From the NCBI RefSeq assembly GCF_039994875.1, contig NZ_CP121196.1, positions 2,790,001 to 2,854,000 of the forward strand: a stretch of 64,000 nucleotides of DNA. The letters run 5' to 3'. Below, one piece after another: positions 44,788 to 52,647 of the stretch. The translations under genes and the position numbers were made by a program. Every line of letters begins with the position of its first letter. Positions within the stretch are counted from its first letter, which is position 1. The DNA comes from Telmatobacter sp. DSM 110680 (lineage in GTDB: Bacteria; Acidobacteriota; Terriglobia; Terriglobales; Acidobacteriaceae). Below the pieces are notes generated by a model, which had not been told where the DNA came from, searched no databases, and saw only the letters and a list, made by a program, of their open reading frames with translations.

Positions 44788-44850
44788 ATCCCCGTCAATG
44801 AGAAAATTACACCATTTTTAGTGTCCGGTTGGGCCAACCCGCGCATGACC
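44786..44850 (+). repeat. Palindromic repeat copy R5 (degenerate)
   Basis: AATCCCCGTCAATGAGAAAA on the left, GTGTCCGGTTGGGCCAACCC on the right. The arm pairing is eroded but the order and spacing are kept. It starts at the stop codon of the preceding gene and ends just before the Imm26-like gene. Confidence 0.5.
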
Positions 44851-44874
44851 GCATTTGGAGTAGCTGGTGACGAG

Positions 44875-45402
44875 ATGACGGAGCTAAGGAGCCTCGAAGA
44901 AGCGAACGAAGTATCGGCTGTTCGGCTTGTGAGCAAGCGCCAAAAAGCGAAGGTAGGCGACATCTTTCGTCTCTCGCCTGTTGAAGGCATTTTCCTTTGG
45001 GGAAGGTTGATAAAGAGAGGGAGCTTCTTCGGCCTCGATGCTGATTTCAACCTGATCTACATCTACGATGCGATTGGTCCCGATCGTCCCTCGCCCACTT
45101 CTTTATCGTCTCAGAATCTAATGATCGGCCCATCAGTGGTGAACAATCTCGGGTGGGCAAGGGGATATTGGCAGATCGTCGCCTCCGAACCGGTGATGCC
45201 TGGGGACGCGCTCGATCATCACTTCTTCATTCGGTATCACGGCACAGGCTCTACTCTCGACTACGATATCGTCGATGAGCAAGGGCACGCAGTTCGATCT
45301 CCGAAAGTCGAGAAGACCGAGCTGGCACAATCTGGGTTCGGAAACTTCAACTCAATTGACTGGCAGCTTAGAGCTATCCTCCGCAAACGCGGCATCATTT
45401 GA
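44875..45402 (+). CDS. Imm26-like immunity protein
   Basis: The protein has about 175 residues and resembles the Imm26 family of immunity proteins, which neutralise polymorphic toxins. Visible signatures are KVGDIFRLSPVEGIFLWGRL (the family's GDIF...G.GR opening), NLIYIYDAIGPD, NLMIGPSVVNN and the W.RGYW core, followed by DALDHHFFIRYHG. The family name is by eye and needs a profile search. No toxin gene is adjacent, so this is an orphan. The frame opens within repeat R5 at 44821; ATGs at 44845 and 44875 are alternatives. Confidence 0.72.
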   Translation: MTELRSLEEANEVSAVRLVSKRQKAKVGDIFRLSPVEGIFLWGRLIKRGSFFGLDADFNLIYIYDAIGPDRPSPTSLSSQNLMIGPSVVNNLGWARGYWQIVASEPVMPGDALDHHFFIRYHGTGSTLDYDIVDEQGHAVRSPKVEKTELAQSGFGNFNSIDWQLRAILRKRGII

Positions 45403-45426
45403 ATGTGAGAAATTAGATTCGGGTGG

Positions 45427-45483
45427 GATCACCGCCAATCCGGACATAACTTGAAACAGGGTCATGTCCGCCTAGCTCACCAG
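45427..45483 (+). repeat. Palindromic repeat copy R6
   Basis: Left arm CACCGCCAATCCGGACATAA, right arm GGTCATGTCCGCCTAGCTCA. The inner arms GGACATAA/TCATGTCC pair well. It lies 24 bp after the Imm26-like stop. Confidence 0.8.
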
Positions 45484-45488
45484 TTCGG

Positions 45489-45944
45489 CTATGGTAGCGT
45501 AAGGCGCTCACCGTGGATGGGTGCAGCGGGAAAGTCCTGCTGGAGCTTTCCGTTAGGGTCGTAAAAGCGGGCGCTGAGTGTACCGGCGAAGGTGTTGCCT
45601 TTGACCTGGATATCGAAGAGGATTTCGCCGCGGCTGACAAACTTGTGGGTGCTGCGGTCGGCGGTGATCTCCATCCACTTGCCGCGGATTCGGCTGCCCT
45701 CAGCGATCCAGATGCCTTTGCCGTCACTGTCACTAGCGGTGGGGTCGCCAGCGTCTGGGTTGGCCTGCTGCATGGTGCCATCGGCGTTGAATACATACAT
45801 GTGCTGATGGAAGGGTGCGCCGCTGTCTTCGACAAACCAAGTTCCTACGATTGCATTAGGAGTGCTGCGGATGGTCAATTCGCGGCAGCCGAGGATCGAA
45901 GCTGCCGCTAGTAGCAGGATGAGCGATCGGATGATTGTCTTCAA
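45489..45944 (-). CDS. Hypothetical lipoprotein
   Basis: The 151-residue protein has a lipobox signal (MKTIIRSLILLLAAASILGC, Cys20). The mature domain has the segments IVGTWFVEDSGAPFHQHMYVF, GTMQQANPDAGDPTASDSDG, WMEITADRSTHKFVSRGEI and FAGTLSARFYDPNGK. These are typical of lipocalin-like or calycin-type beta-barrel lipoproteins (the GTW opening motif), but no ligand can be named. It is convergent with the Imm26-like gene, with R6 between the two, and R7 lies beyond its start. Confidence 0.75.
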   Translation of the reverse strand: MKTIIRSLILLLAAASILGCRELTIRSTPNAIVGTWFVEDSGAPFHQHMYVFNADGTMQQANPDAGDPTASDSDGKGIWIAEGSRIRGKWMEITADRSTHKFVSRGEILFDIQVKGNTFAGTLSARFYDPNGKLQQDFPAAPIHGERLTLP

Positions 45945-45967
45945 GCGAGAAGTCTAGCGTTCAAGCC

Positions 45968-46038
45968 ACTGGACCGGCAATTCGGAAGTAATCCCAAAAC
46001 AGGGTTATGACCGGATTGGCCACTACACGACGACGACC
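45968..46038 (+). repeat. Palindromic repeat copy R7
   Basis: Left arm ACCGGCAATTCGGAAGTAAT, right arm GGGTTATGACCGGATTGGCC, tail ACTACACGACG. It ends 8 bp before the stop codon of the next minus-strand gene. Confidence 0.8.
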
Positions 46039-46046
46039 GCCAGCCG

Positions 46047-46442
46047 TCATGTTTCGAGACGTTCAGCGCGTTCGAGCAGTTGCTCAGGAAGACAGCCGAA
46101 GTTGTGGGCAACTTCAGAGCTGGAAACCGTATCGTGCAAAGCCTCGCCCATCATCGTCAGTACAGCATGGAAGTCTTCGGGCAAGTCTTGTTCTGACCAA
46201 ACATTCTCCAACTCGTCGGAACAGAAGAACAGGTCAGTCGCCCGACAGTTTGCGTTGGTCCGCCCTTCACCGCTGAGGTATCGAAGCAGTTTCACAAGAG
46301 TGCTCTTCAATGCAGGTAAATTGACGGGACTTGTGGTCACTTCATTGTGGACACTGAGCACGAGGGGCTTCAAGTCTGGCAACGCGACCTCGCCACCACT
46401 GGTTCTAGCGACGGAACTCCAAACCTCCTCGACGCCCTTCAT
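46047..46442 (-). CDS. Hypothetical protein
   Basis: The protein has about 131 residues and is mostly alpha-helical, with no signal peptide. It includes DLKPLVLSVHNEVTTSPVN and ALKSTLVKLLRYLSGEGRTN, followed by FFCSDELENVWSEQDLPEDF. I do not recognise a family. The frame can start at 46481; MKGVEEVWSS at 46442 is likelier. The gene is bracketed tightly by repeats R7 and R8. Confidence 0.6.
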   Translation of the reverse strand: MKGVEEVWSSVARTSGGEVALPDLKPLVLSVHNEVTTSPVNLPALKSTLVKLLRYLSGEGRTNANCRATDLFFCSDELENVWSEQDLPEDFHAVLTMMGEALHDTVSSSEVAHNFGCLPEQLLERAERLET

Positions 46443-46497
46443 CTGATCATTTCTTCGCCCCGAGCTATCTGAACATACCAAGAAATGAGTTCAGAGC

Positions 46498-46533
46498 GAA
46501 TCACCGCCAATGCGGAAGTAACCCCAAAAACAG
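46498..46533 (+). repeat. Palindromic repeat copy R8 (left arm only)
   Basis: TCACCGCCAATGCGGAAGTA followed by ACCCCAAAAACAG. The right arm is absent. Confidence 0.65.
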
Positions 46534-46790
46534 TGCAGAGAGCTTACTTCAGCGGGTCTTCTATGGAGTCTCTGCTGCCAGGACCGAAGCGAAACCATGG
46601 AAATGGGAACGATCACGAATGCGCCCAAGCCCTCCGCCCATGAACCTCAACCGTAATGACGACAAAACCAACTCCAGAGCGCGAGCACAACGCCAGCCGT
46701 TATCGCTACAGTCCAAAGCCTCATGCTCGGTAGGGTACACGGACTGCGCTTCCTGCCTCTCCCAGTAGATCAACTTGTACGGTCGCGGGT

Positions 46791-46824
46791 GAATCACCGC
46801 CAACACTGAAATAACAAAAGAGTC
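46791..46824 (+). repeat. Palindromic repeat copy R9 (left arm only)
   Basis: ATCACCGCCAACACTGAAAT then AACAAAAG. Only the outer left part is preserved. It lies 60 bp upstream of the gene at 46887. Confidence 0.5.
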
Positions 46825-46886
46825 AACACTTGGATGAATGAAACGGAGTTGTTTCGGCCCTTCCTGAGCACGTTACAATCCATCGC

Positions 46887-47324
46887 ATGAACCGCCGCGC
46901 AGTGGTTTTCGCGATTGCATCCCTTGGCCTGTTGCCGCTACGCAACGCGGACGCACAGGCGTCCAACCCGGGTCTTCATCGGGTCAACAAAATCTACATT
47001 GCCACCTTGGGATCAAGCGCGGGAGCCGAACGCTTCCGTTCTCTGCTTGAGGATGCCCTTCGCAACGTCGGGTTCGAGATATCCAGCAGCACTGCCGATG
47101 CCGACGCCATCTTCAATGGCGAGTTCGCGACTGAAGCTCATGGCGATTATGCCATGGCGCGCTTTACGGCCGATCTCAAACCCACAAAAGGAAAACAGAC
47201 GCTTCTCTGGTCTGGCGATAATGTAACTCAGCATCGCGGGACCAGTAGGCAAGACGTGGTCAAAGCCACCGCCGACACCTGCGCTGAGCAGCTTCGCAAA
47301 AGCTGGGAGAAATCCGGAAACTAA
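46887..47324 (+). CDS. Hypothetical secreted protein
   Basis: The 145-residue protein has a short signal peptide (MNRRAVVFAIASLGLLPL ... ADA). The mature part alternates strands and helices: KIYIATLGSSAGAERFRSLL, NVGFEISSSTADADAIFNGE, ARFTADLKPTKGKQTLLWSG and a helical end (DTCAEQLRKSWEKSG). The pattern of a helix plus two hairpins resembles small periplasmic proteins of the DUF4136/CsgG-like kind, but I cannot assign a family. Confidence 0.7.
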   Translation: MNRRAVVFAIASLGLLPLRNADAQASNPGLHRVNKIYIATLGSSAGAERFRSLLEDALRNVGFEISSSTADADAIFNGEFATEAHGDYAMARFTADLKPTKGKQTLLWSGDNVTQHRGTSRQDVVKATADTCAEQLRKSWEKSGN

Positions 47325-47384
47325 AGCGGAAATTGCATCATTTCTTGTAACGCCACCATCCGCTCAGAATACCCGTCCAGAGAC

Positions 47385-47876
47385 CTACTCGCCTTGAACT
47401 ATATGAATTACGTCCGGTTGAGAGCGGTCCAAATTGAGGTCTGGATCGGGATCGTCAGAGGCGCCTTCCGCCCGTCTAATTAAGAAATAAAGAGCGATAA
47501 GAACTAGGCCAAACAATACAAGGCACGCGCCAGAGATAAACTTCTCCCGGCTTGCTAGCCCGAAGTCTCCCAACATACTCTCTGACAGATGTTGCGGATC
47601 ATAGTAGACCCGAACCAGTGCGCCTTCTGCGCATCCTCGCGGGGTCAACGGGGTCTTGCAGGTTTCACTGTCGTCCAGAATGCTGGTGCCATTGACCACA
47701 AATACGTACGAATAGGTGCAGCCTTTGCCGCCACATTGGACCTGAGTGATTCGGCCAGCCGTGGAAAGCTCTCGACCCGCTGCACCCCGATCAATGAAGC
47801 CAAAGAAAAGCAGGATGCACCCAGCGATGATTGAGATTTTGGAGAGAAGTAGCGACTTCCAAGACCGGAGGAACAT
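47385..47876 (-). CDS. DUF3592-like membrane protein
   Basis: The 163-residue protein has two membrane segments (KISIIAGCILLFFGFIDRG and ISGACLVLFGLVLIALYFLI) flanking an extracytoplasmic beta domain with several Cys (QVQCGGKGCTYSYVFVVNG, CKTPLTPRGCAEGALVRVYY). The VYYDP stretch and layout are typical of DUF3592 proteins. Function is unknown. An acidic cytoplasmic tail ends the protein. Confidence 0.72.
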   Translation of the reverse strand: MFLRSWKSLLLSKISIIAGCILLFFGFIDRGAAGRELSTAGRITQVQCGGKGCTYSYVFVVNGTSILDDSETCKTPLTPRGCAEGALVRVYYDPQHLSESMLGDFGLASREKFISGACLVLFGLVLIALYFLIRRAEGASDDPDPDLNLDRSQPDVIHIVQGE

Positions 47877-47956
47877 GCAGTATCTCCGCCGCGAACTATT
47901 GCAGATATCGTAGGTGAATGCATCTCATGCTACACCTTGGGTCGCGCATCCAGGGT

Positions 47957-48025
47957 GTAACCCCCGACTCGTCGCCAGCCCAGCTATCTTTCATAGGGAC
48001 GAGTGGGCCACCACACAGCCACAAT
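47957..48025 (+). repeat. Palindromic repeat variant copy V3
   Basis: Left arm ACCCCCGACTCGTCGCC, right arm GGGACGAGTGGGCCACCACA. The arms pair as ACTCGTC/GACGAGT, different from the R copies but self-complementary. It sits downstream of the large lipoprotein gene. Confidence 0.6.
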
Positions 48026-48171
48026 GCGTGTGACGGAGTTCAATCGCTTCATGTTTAGACGTGCTGCCCGCAGCGCTATGCGTTTACAGCGTTGGAGTAT
48101 CAACGTCCAGAGGGGGATTGCAGGGGTTACCCCGATGTCTATAAACGGTTTCAACGTACACAGCTCCGTCA

Positions 48172-51100
48172 TCAGTTTTTAGCTAAAGGAGTTTCTCCGG
48201 AGGAACGGTCCGGCGGAAGGGCGTTCGCACCCGTGTGCGATTGAAGGTGGAGTTGGCGGAGGCGCGTGGAGAGATCTGAGCGCACTCTACCTGCGGCCGG
48301 GCTCGCGACGGAGCGAGCGCTCAGGCTGGGCGAAACGGAACTCGCCTTCTGAGAGGACCGAAGAGGCTCAGGCAATTCGAAGGAGCCAATGGTGTTCAAG
48401 GGTTGGGTTGTATCCAAGGCGAGCAACGAACTGGAGCAGCCACAGATCAGTCCGGCGGGTGAGTCGGCCAGCGTCCATACAAAGGTGTACGAGGGGCCGT
48501 ACGAGTTACGGGAGACGAGCCGAGGGTGGCTAGGATCGCGATAGTCGAATCCCATAACTTCGGACCCTCCTTCCGACGGAGCATCAGGGTCATCATCGAG
48601 GTTGTGGATTCCGATCCAGGCAATCTGGTTCTTCACTGCGATTGCGAACGCCTTGTTGTACATCAGCGGGTATGTCGTAAATGGATCAACCGTATCCACT
48701 GCAGCCCTACCCAGGAGAGACGGTGCTGCGGGATTGCTGATGTCGAGGATGACTAAACCGTATTCCCGCGCTGCGAGAAGGGCGAGGTTGCCGTCGATGG
48801 CAACACCAAAAACCTCAGGAAACAGGGTCACCTTCGACAAAAGCGTTGGAGTCGAGGGATTGCTGATGTTGTAAGTAAGGAGACCGCCAGTGTCGTCGGC
48901 GATGATGGCGAGGTTCCCTGATATGACGATCTGGTACGGAGCAGCGGCGAGGCTAACGGATGCGATCTGCTTCGGGCTCTGCGGCTGACTGATGTTGTAG
49001 ACGATCAGGTGATTGTCGAAGGTTCCGGCGAGCAGGGTTGTGCCGGTAACGGCCAAAGCTGCTACGGGCATGTCGATGGAGGTTATGGATGTCGGATCGC
49101 CTGAGGCCGAAACATCAAAAACGCCGAGCGAAGTGGCGGTTCCCTCATAGAGAGTTGATCCACTGAGCGCGAGCGAGGATGGCGCGACGTTGGACTGGAA
49201 TACCTGTGAAGTCTGCGCAGGAGGACTCTGCTTGAGATCAAAACGCGCCAGGCTTCCTCCGCCGATTGTATCGGACGCGACAAAAAGGTCGCTCGCATTG
49301 CTGATAATCCCGGTGGGAACTGCATTTTCATAATCGTCCGGTATGAGCTCGGTTGGTAGCAAGCCTCCTGGCGTGCGGGCGTCCCACACCCCTACGCCGC
49401 TGTTTGAGTCAGCGGCGAAGAGGTAATGGCCGGAGTTGGTCATATCAGAGGTTCCCTCGTTGTAAGCAAAGAGGTCAGTCTTCAGCACGGGTTTCTGGGG
49501 GTTAGAAATATCGATAACACGCGGTCCCGTGCCGGCCGTCCAGGCAAACACATCAGTACCGGACGCGCCTTCGATGTATCCGGTGGGCAGTTGTGTAAGG
49601 AACTGGGGCGTATTGCCCGAAACGTCGTAGACCTTCGTGCGCGGGTAGTAGGAGCCGGTGTCAATGGTACCGAACAGGAGATTTCCGACGAGTTGGAATG
49701 AGTCGATCGAAAGCTGATCGGTACTGATTGAGTCCAGCAGCGTAGGCGTGGATGCCGTGAGGTCGTAGGTGAGGAGCTGGAGGTTGGCTTTTCCGTCTGC
49801 GGCTACCAGGTTGACAAAGAGTCGCTTGCCGTCGGACATGAACCCGAAGAAGCCGGCAATGCCAGTGGAGTTCGACGGAATGGGAATCGAGTATTGCGCG
49901 TCAACGACGCCTCCGGCCTGCAACTGATGCAGAACGAGAGGAGCGTTGAGGCCCGCTGACACCGTTCGCTGATCGCCCGTCGCGCCCCCAAATTCAGCAA
50001 TGGTGCAACCCGAAATTGAAGCAGCGCCGTTCCGGGAATGGCCTTTCGAAGGCTGCAGGGAAAAGTGCTGTGTTGGAACCGGCGATTTGCCGCTGATGTC
50101 ATAGACAGTGAGCGAACCGCTTGCATAGCTTCCCTCCGTGTATGCGTACTGGTAGAGCATGCCATCGCAGTAGAGGGGTTTGCCTGAGGTGAGCGGCTCG
50201 AAAGCGTCGATCCAGATGGGGTGGGACGGGTCGGAGATGTCATACACATCTACGTCCCGGAGGTACGCGAGAGCGGGATACGCGTCGCCGGCGAGAGCGA
50301 AGCTGTAGTAGCCGTAGCTTGAGTTGACGTAAAGACGGTTGTTAGCGACGCCAATGGCGGTAGGGAAGGTACCGTAGACGTGGGCTTCCTGCTCGTTGAA
50401 GTAGTCGGAAATACGGTTGACCAGCCCTGGGAACTGGCCGGTGACTTGCAGTGTTCCGGATTCGCTGGCTGCGCCCGAGGTTGCGGTGAACGGGATTCCG
50501 CCAGCGTCAGCGAATTGGCTGGACGAAGTGTACAGACCGCCGCTGCCAAGTGTGCCAGGGCCGGAAGAACTCCAGGTGGGACTGATCATCGAGCTTCCAA
50601 GAATGGCCTGGAGTTGGAGGTTGCTCCCCGGGGTGACCGTTGGCGTGTCGGGAGACACACGGAACGGATGAAGGCCGAGGCGCTCCTGGTCGCAACTGGT
50701 GGTTCCCTGAACGCATGCTTTGACGACAGCGAAGGAGTCGGACGTAAGGGCGGAGGGGGCAGTGTATACACCATCAGAAGCAACGGAGCCTTTGTCGGCG
50801 GTCCACTGGAGAGTGATAGGTTGGGCGCCAGCGAGTTGCTTCCAGGCAAAGGTGGTGCTTTCCCCGCTGGAAAGGTCGTGCTGAGGGGCACGGATGCGGA
50901 TGCGAGGGGTACGCGTGAATTGGATAGTGTTGGACTTGAGGGCGGGTCCGAGGCTGTCTTGGACGATGACATAGATGGGTCCGTCCGACGCGCCGAGAGG
51001 CACCGCGACATCGCGCTCCTGGTCATTGTTGGACCCGCCAAAGAGCTCGACCGGGATGGACAGTCCATGGGGGCCAGTAAAGACCACAACTGTGGTGGAA

Positions 51101-51900
51101 GTCGTCTGACCACCAGCGTTAAAGCCACTACCGAGGATTTGGATCTGCTGTTCGGCATCGGCCGTTGCGGGCACAAGCTGTTTGATGACGGGCGCGGCGC
51201 TGGTGGACTGGGTCAGGGTAACGGCGGCACCGACGGAGACATCCGGAGCTGCGACGCTGGCCACGGTGACGCTTACGGAAGAGGACTGCGGAAGAGTGGC
51301 GGGAGCGATGTAAAGGCCGTGGGAATCGATCGAGCCAACAGTAGAGTTGCCGCCTGAGACGCCATTCACGGAGAAACTAACCGACGTGTCGAAGCTTCCG
51401 GTGCCTTCGACGACGGCGGTAAACTGCTGGGACCAACCGGTATTGACGGTTGCCGTCCTAGGCGTGAGTTGGATACCGGTGATGTCGAAAGGCTGAGGGC
51501 CTATCTGGGTCTGGGAAGAGCCGGACTTGGTGGAATCCTGGGTACTAACTGCGGTGACTGTGACGGTATTCGGGTTAGGCGGGGATGCCGGAGCAGTGTA
51601 GACGCCGGCGGAAGAGATGGTTCCTAACTTGGCATTGCCGCCAGTAATTCCCCCAACGGACCACTGGACTGAAGAGGAATAGTTTCCGGTGCCGGTGACG
51701 GTGGCCTGGAAGCTCTGCGTGGCTTTGAGCTGGACGGTGGGTGCGGAAGGAGAGACGGTTACGGAGGTGATAGTGCTCTGGACTGGGGGCGGCTGGGTTG
51801 AGCCGGAACCGCCGGAACCGCCACAACCGGTAAGAAGAATCATCGTACATAGAGTAGGAAGAACGACGGCACGGAAAAGACAGGGACCAGCCTCACGCAT
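48172..51900 (-). CDS. Large surface lipoprotein with Ig-like and LVIVD repeats
   Basis: The protein has about 1242 residues with a lipobox (CTMILLTGCGG, Cys26 from the ATG at 51900) and a Gly/Ser/Pro linker. About four Ig-like BIG-type domains follow (ITSVTVSPSAPTVQLKATQS, YTAPASPPNPNTVTVTA, SPDTPTVTPGSNLQLQAI). A long beta-propeller region of LVIVD-type repeats closes it (VAALAVTGTTLLAGTFDNHL, IVYNISQPQSPKQIASVSL, ALLAAREYGLVILDISNPA). It is anchored in the outer envelope and probably binds ligands or surfaces; no catalytic motif is seen. The frame is open from 51960, but AGGTG precedes the ATG at 51900. Confidence 0.88.
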   Translation of the reverse strand: MREAGPCLFRAVVLPTLCTMILLTGCGGSGGSGSTQPPPVQSTITSVTVSPSAPTVQLKATQSFQATVTGTGNYSSSVQWSVGGITGGNAKLGTISSAGVYTAPASPPNPNTVTVTAVSTQDSTKSGSSQTQIGPQPFDITGIQLTPRTATVNTGWSQQFTAVVEGTGSFDTSVSFSVNGVSGGNSTVGSIDSHGLYIAPATLPQSSSVSVTVASVAAPDVSVGAAVTLTQSTSAAPVIKQLVPATADAEQQIQILGSGFNAGGQTTSTTVVVFTGPHGLSIPVELFGGSNNDQERDVAVPLGASDGPIYVIVQDSLGPALKSNTIQFTRTPRIRIRAPQHDLSSGESTTFAWKQLAGAQPITLQWTADKGSVASDGVYTAPSALTSDSFAVVKACVQGTTSCDQERLGLHPFRVSPDTPTVTPGSNLQLQAILGSSMISPTWSSSGPGTLGSGGLYTSSSQFADAGGIPFTATSGAASESGTLQVTGQFPGLVNRISDYFNEQEAHVYGTFPTAIGVANNRLYVNSSYGYYSFALAGDAYPALAYLRDVDVYDISDPSHPIWIDAFEPLTSGKPLYCDGMLYQYAYTEGSYASGSLTVYDISGKSPVPTQHFSLQPSKGHSRNGAASISGCTIAEFGGATGDQRTVSAGLNAPLVLHQLQAGGVVDAQYSIPIPSNSTGIAGFFGFMSDGKRLFVNLVAADGKANLQLLTYDLTASTPTLLDSISTDQLSIDSFQLVGNLLFGTIDTGSYYPRTKVYDVSGNTPQFLTQLPTGYIEGASGTDVFAWTAGTGPRVIDISNPQKPVLKTDLFAYNEGTSDMTNSGHYLFAADSNSGVGVWDARTPGGLLPTELIPDDYENAVPTGIISNASDLFVASDTIGGGSLARFDLKQSPPAQTSQVFQSNVAPSSLALSGSTLYEGTATSLGVFDVSASGDPTSITSIDMPVAALAVTGTTLLAGTFDNHLIVYNISQPQSPKQIASVSLAAAPYQIVISGNLAIIADDTGGLLTYNISNPSTPTLLSKVTLFPEVFGVAIDGNLALLAAREYGLVILDISNPAAPSLLGRAAVDTVDPFTTYPLMYNKAFAIAVKNQIAWIGIHNLDDDPDAPSEGGSEVMGFDYRDPSHPRLVSRNSYGPSYTFVWTLADSPAGLICGCSSSLLALDTTQPLNTIGSFELPEPLRSSQKASSVSPSLSARSVASPAAGRVRSDLSTRLRQLHLQSHTGANALPPDRSSGETPLAKN

Positions 51901-52007
51901 TCGAGCACCTATTGTCGGGAGTTCTGTGCCATTCTGCTCGGGGGCGGTTCGGCCTGTCAATCAGGAGGACAGCGGCACAGGCCGCGTCAACTTCTGATCT
52001 GTTGTCG

Positions 52008-52059
52008 AGTAACCGGCAATCCGGACAGAACTCAAATTGAGGTCTAACCGGAGTCGTGG
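52008..52059 (+). repeat. Palindromic repeat copy R10
   Basis: Left arm GTAACCGGCAATCCGGACAG, then AACTCAAATTGAGGTCT, then AACCGGAGTCGTGG. The right arm is shortened. It overlaps the last codons of the gene at 52044. Confidence 0.65.
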
Positions 52060-52358
52060 TTCAGTTGAACGTGGCGTGGCCGAATGTAGTCGAATCCCTT
52101 CTCTTGACCGAAGCCTATACCTTGCAGGTCTGGTCGGAGTGCTAAAGCGCCCTGATCCGACAATTCTTCTAAGAGCTTCGTGAGGCTCTTTAATAGAGTC
52201 TTCTTTGCGTTGCTGTCCAACGCTTGCCAGCGTCCCACGCATCCGCTTTCAATGAGCACCCTACCCGCTGTCCAGACATATTTACGCGATCGCTCAGCCG
52301 CAACAATCACGGCCAGCATTTCTTTCGCGGTCTGCGGAAAAGGGGCTTCGATCCTCAT
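52044..52358 (-). CDS. Hypothetical protein
   Basis: The protein has about 104 residues and is mostly helical (MRIEAPFPQTAKEMLAVIVA, SRKYVWTAGRVLIESGCVGR, LKSLTKLLEELSDQGALALR), with a C-terminal LQGIGFGQEKGFDYIRP. The last codons lie inside repeat R10 and a possible start extension (to 52457) runs into repeat R11, so the gene fills the interval between two repeats almost exactly. The family is unknown; possibly a small immunity-type or DUF protein. Confidence 0.6.
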   Translation of the reverse strand: MRIEAPFPQTAKEMLAVIVAAERSRKYVWTAGRVLIESGCVGRWQALDSNAKKTLLKSLTKLLEELSDQGALALRPDLQGIGFGQEKGFDYIRPRHVQLNHDSG

Positions 52359-52394
52359 CGGGCTTATCCTAGCAGCCAGACAGCGATGAGCGGA

Positions 52395-52463
52395 GGTTGA
52401 CCGTCCAAAGTGACGCAACCCGTTTTCGGGGTTGGGGAAGTGTTGTCCACCACACACCCGGAA
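52395..52463 (+). repeat. Palindromic repeat copy R11
   Basis: Left TGACCGTCCAAAGTGACGCA, inner hairpin CAACCC/GGGGTTG, right GTGTTGTCCACCACACACCC then GGAA. It keeps the family ends and inner pairing while most arm bases differ. Confidence 0.65.
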
Positions 52464-52554
52464 CGCTGCGATTTTAGAGGAGGAGTATCACGATTCGTGC
52501 ATGGGACGAGCGAATTGTGCCGAATGGGTGTCTTTATGCGTAAATCCACAGAGA

Positions 52555-52588
52555 GAAAGAGGGGCAGGCTTTGGCCTGCTCCTCTTTC
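52555..52588 (-). terminator. Intrinsic terminator of the GH105 gene
   Basis: A 15-bp stem with one G-U pair (52555-52569 with 52574-52588) is closed by a TTTG tetraloop. It lies about 60 bp beyond the stop codon on the minus strand. Confidence 0.8.
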
Positions 52589-52647
52589 CTGTGTGGAACA
52601 AAGAAATTTGATCGTCTTTGAATCCCCACCCAGACAGACTCGAAAAA

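Larger units (their letters stand above)
46443..46886. other. Gene-poor stretch with two half-repeats
   Basis: About 440 bp hold half-repeats R8 and R9. On the minus strand a 25-codon frame at 46647-46724 encodes a hydrophobic peptide starting MRLWTVAITAGVVLALWSW, too short and without a good ribosome-binding site to call a gene. I see nothing else. Confidence 0.45.

Noticed and set aside
46561..46806. 81-codon minus-strand frame next to R9
   Set aside because: Begins inside the repeat, lacks a ribosome-binding site and has no recognisable fold; too weak to call.
47984..48172. 62-codon minus-strand frame after the large lipoprotein gene
   Set aside because: The C-terminal part is encoded by repeat V3 and there is no ribosome-binding site.
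50380..51357. 325-codon open frame on the + strand opposite the large lipoprotein
   Set aside because: Antisense shadow of a repeat-rich, codon-biased gene; no ribosome-binding site, composition rich in Gly/Arg without a domain.
29541..52463. Repeats as integron attC sites
   Set aside because: Orientation and cassette-like layout are suggestive, but the terminal RYYYAAC/GTTRRRY boxes are not present, genes alternate in strand and no integrase gene is in the window.
29541..52463. Repeats as REP/BIME elements with RAYT transposase
   Set aside because: The 5' tetranucleotide signature (GTAG/GGAG) typical of REPs is missing and no RAYT-like (Y1 transposase) gene is present here.
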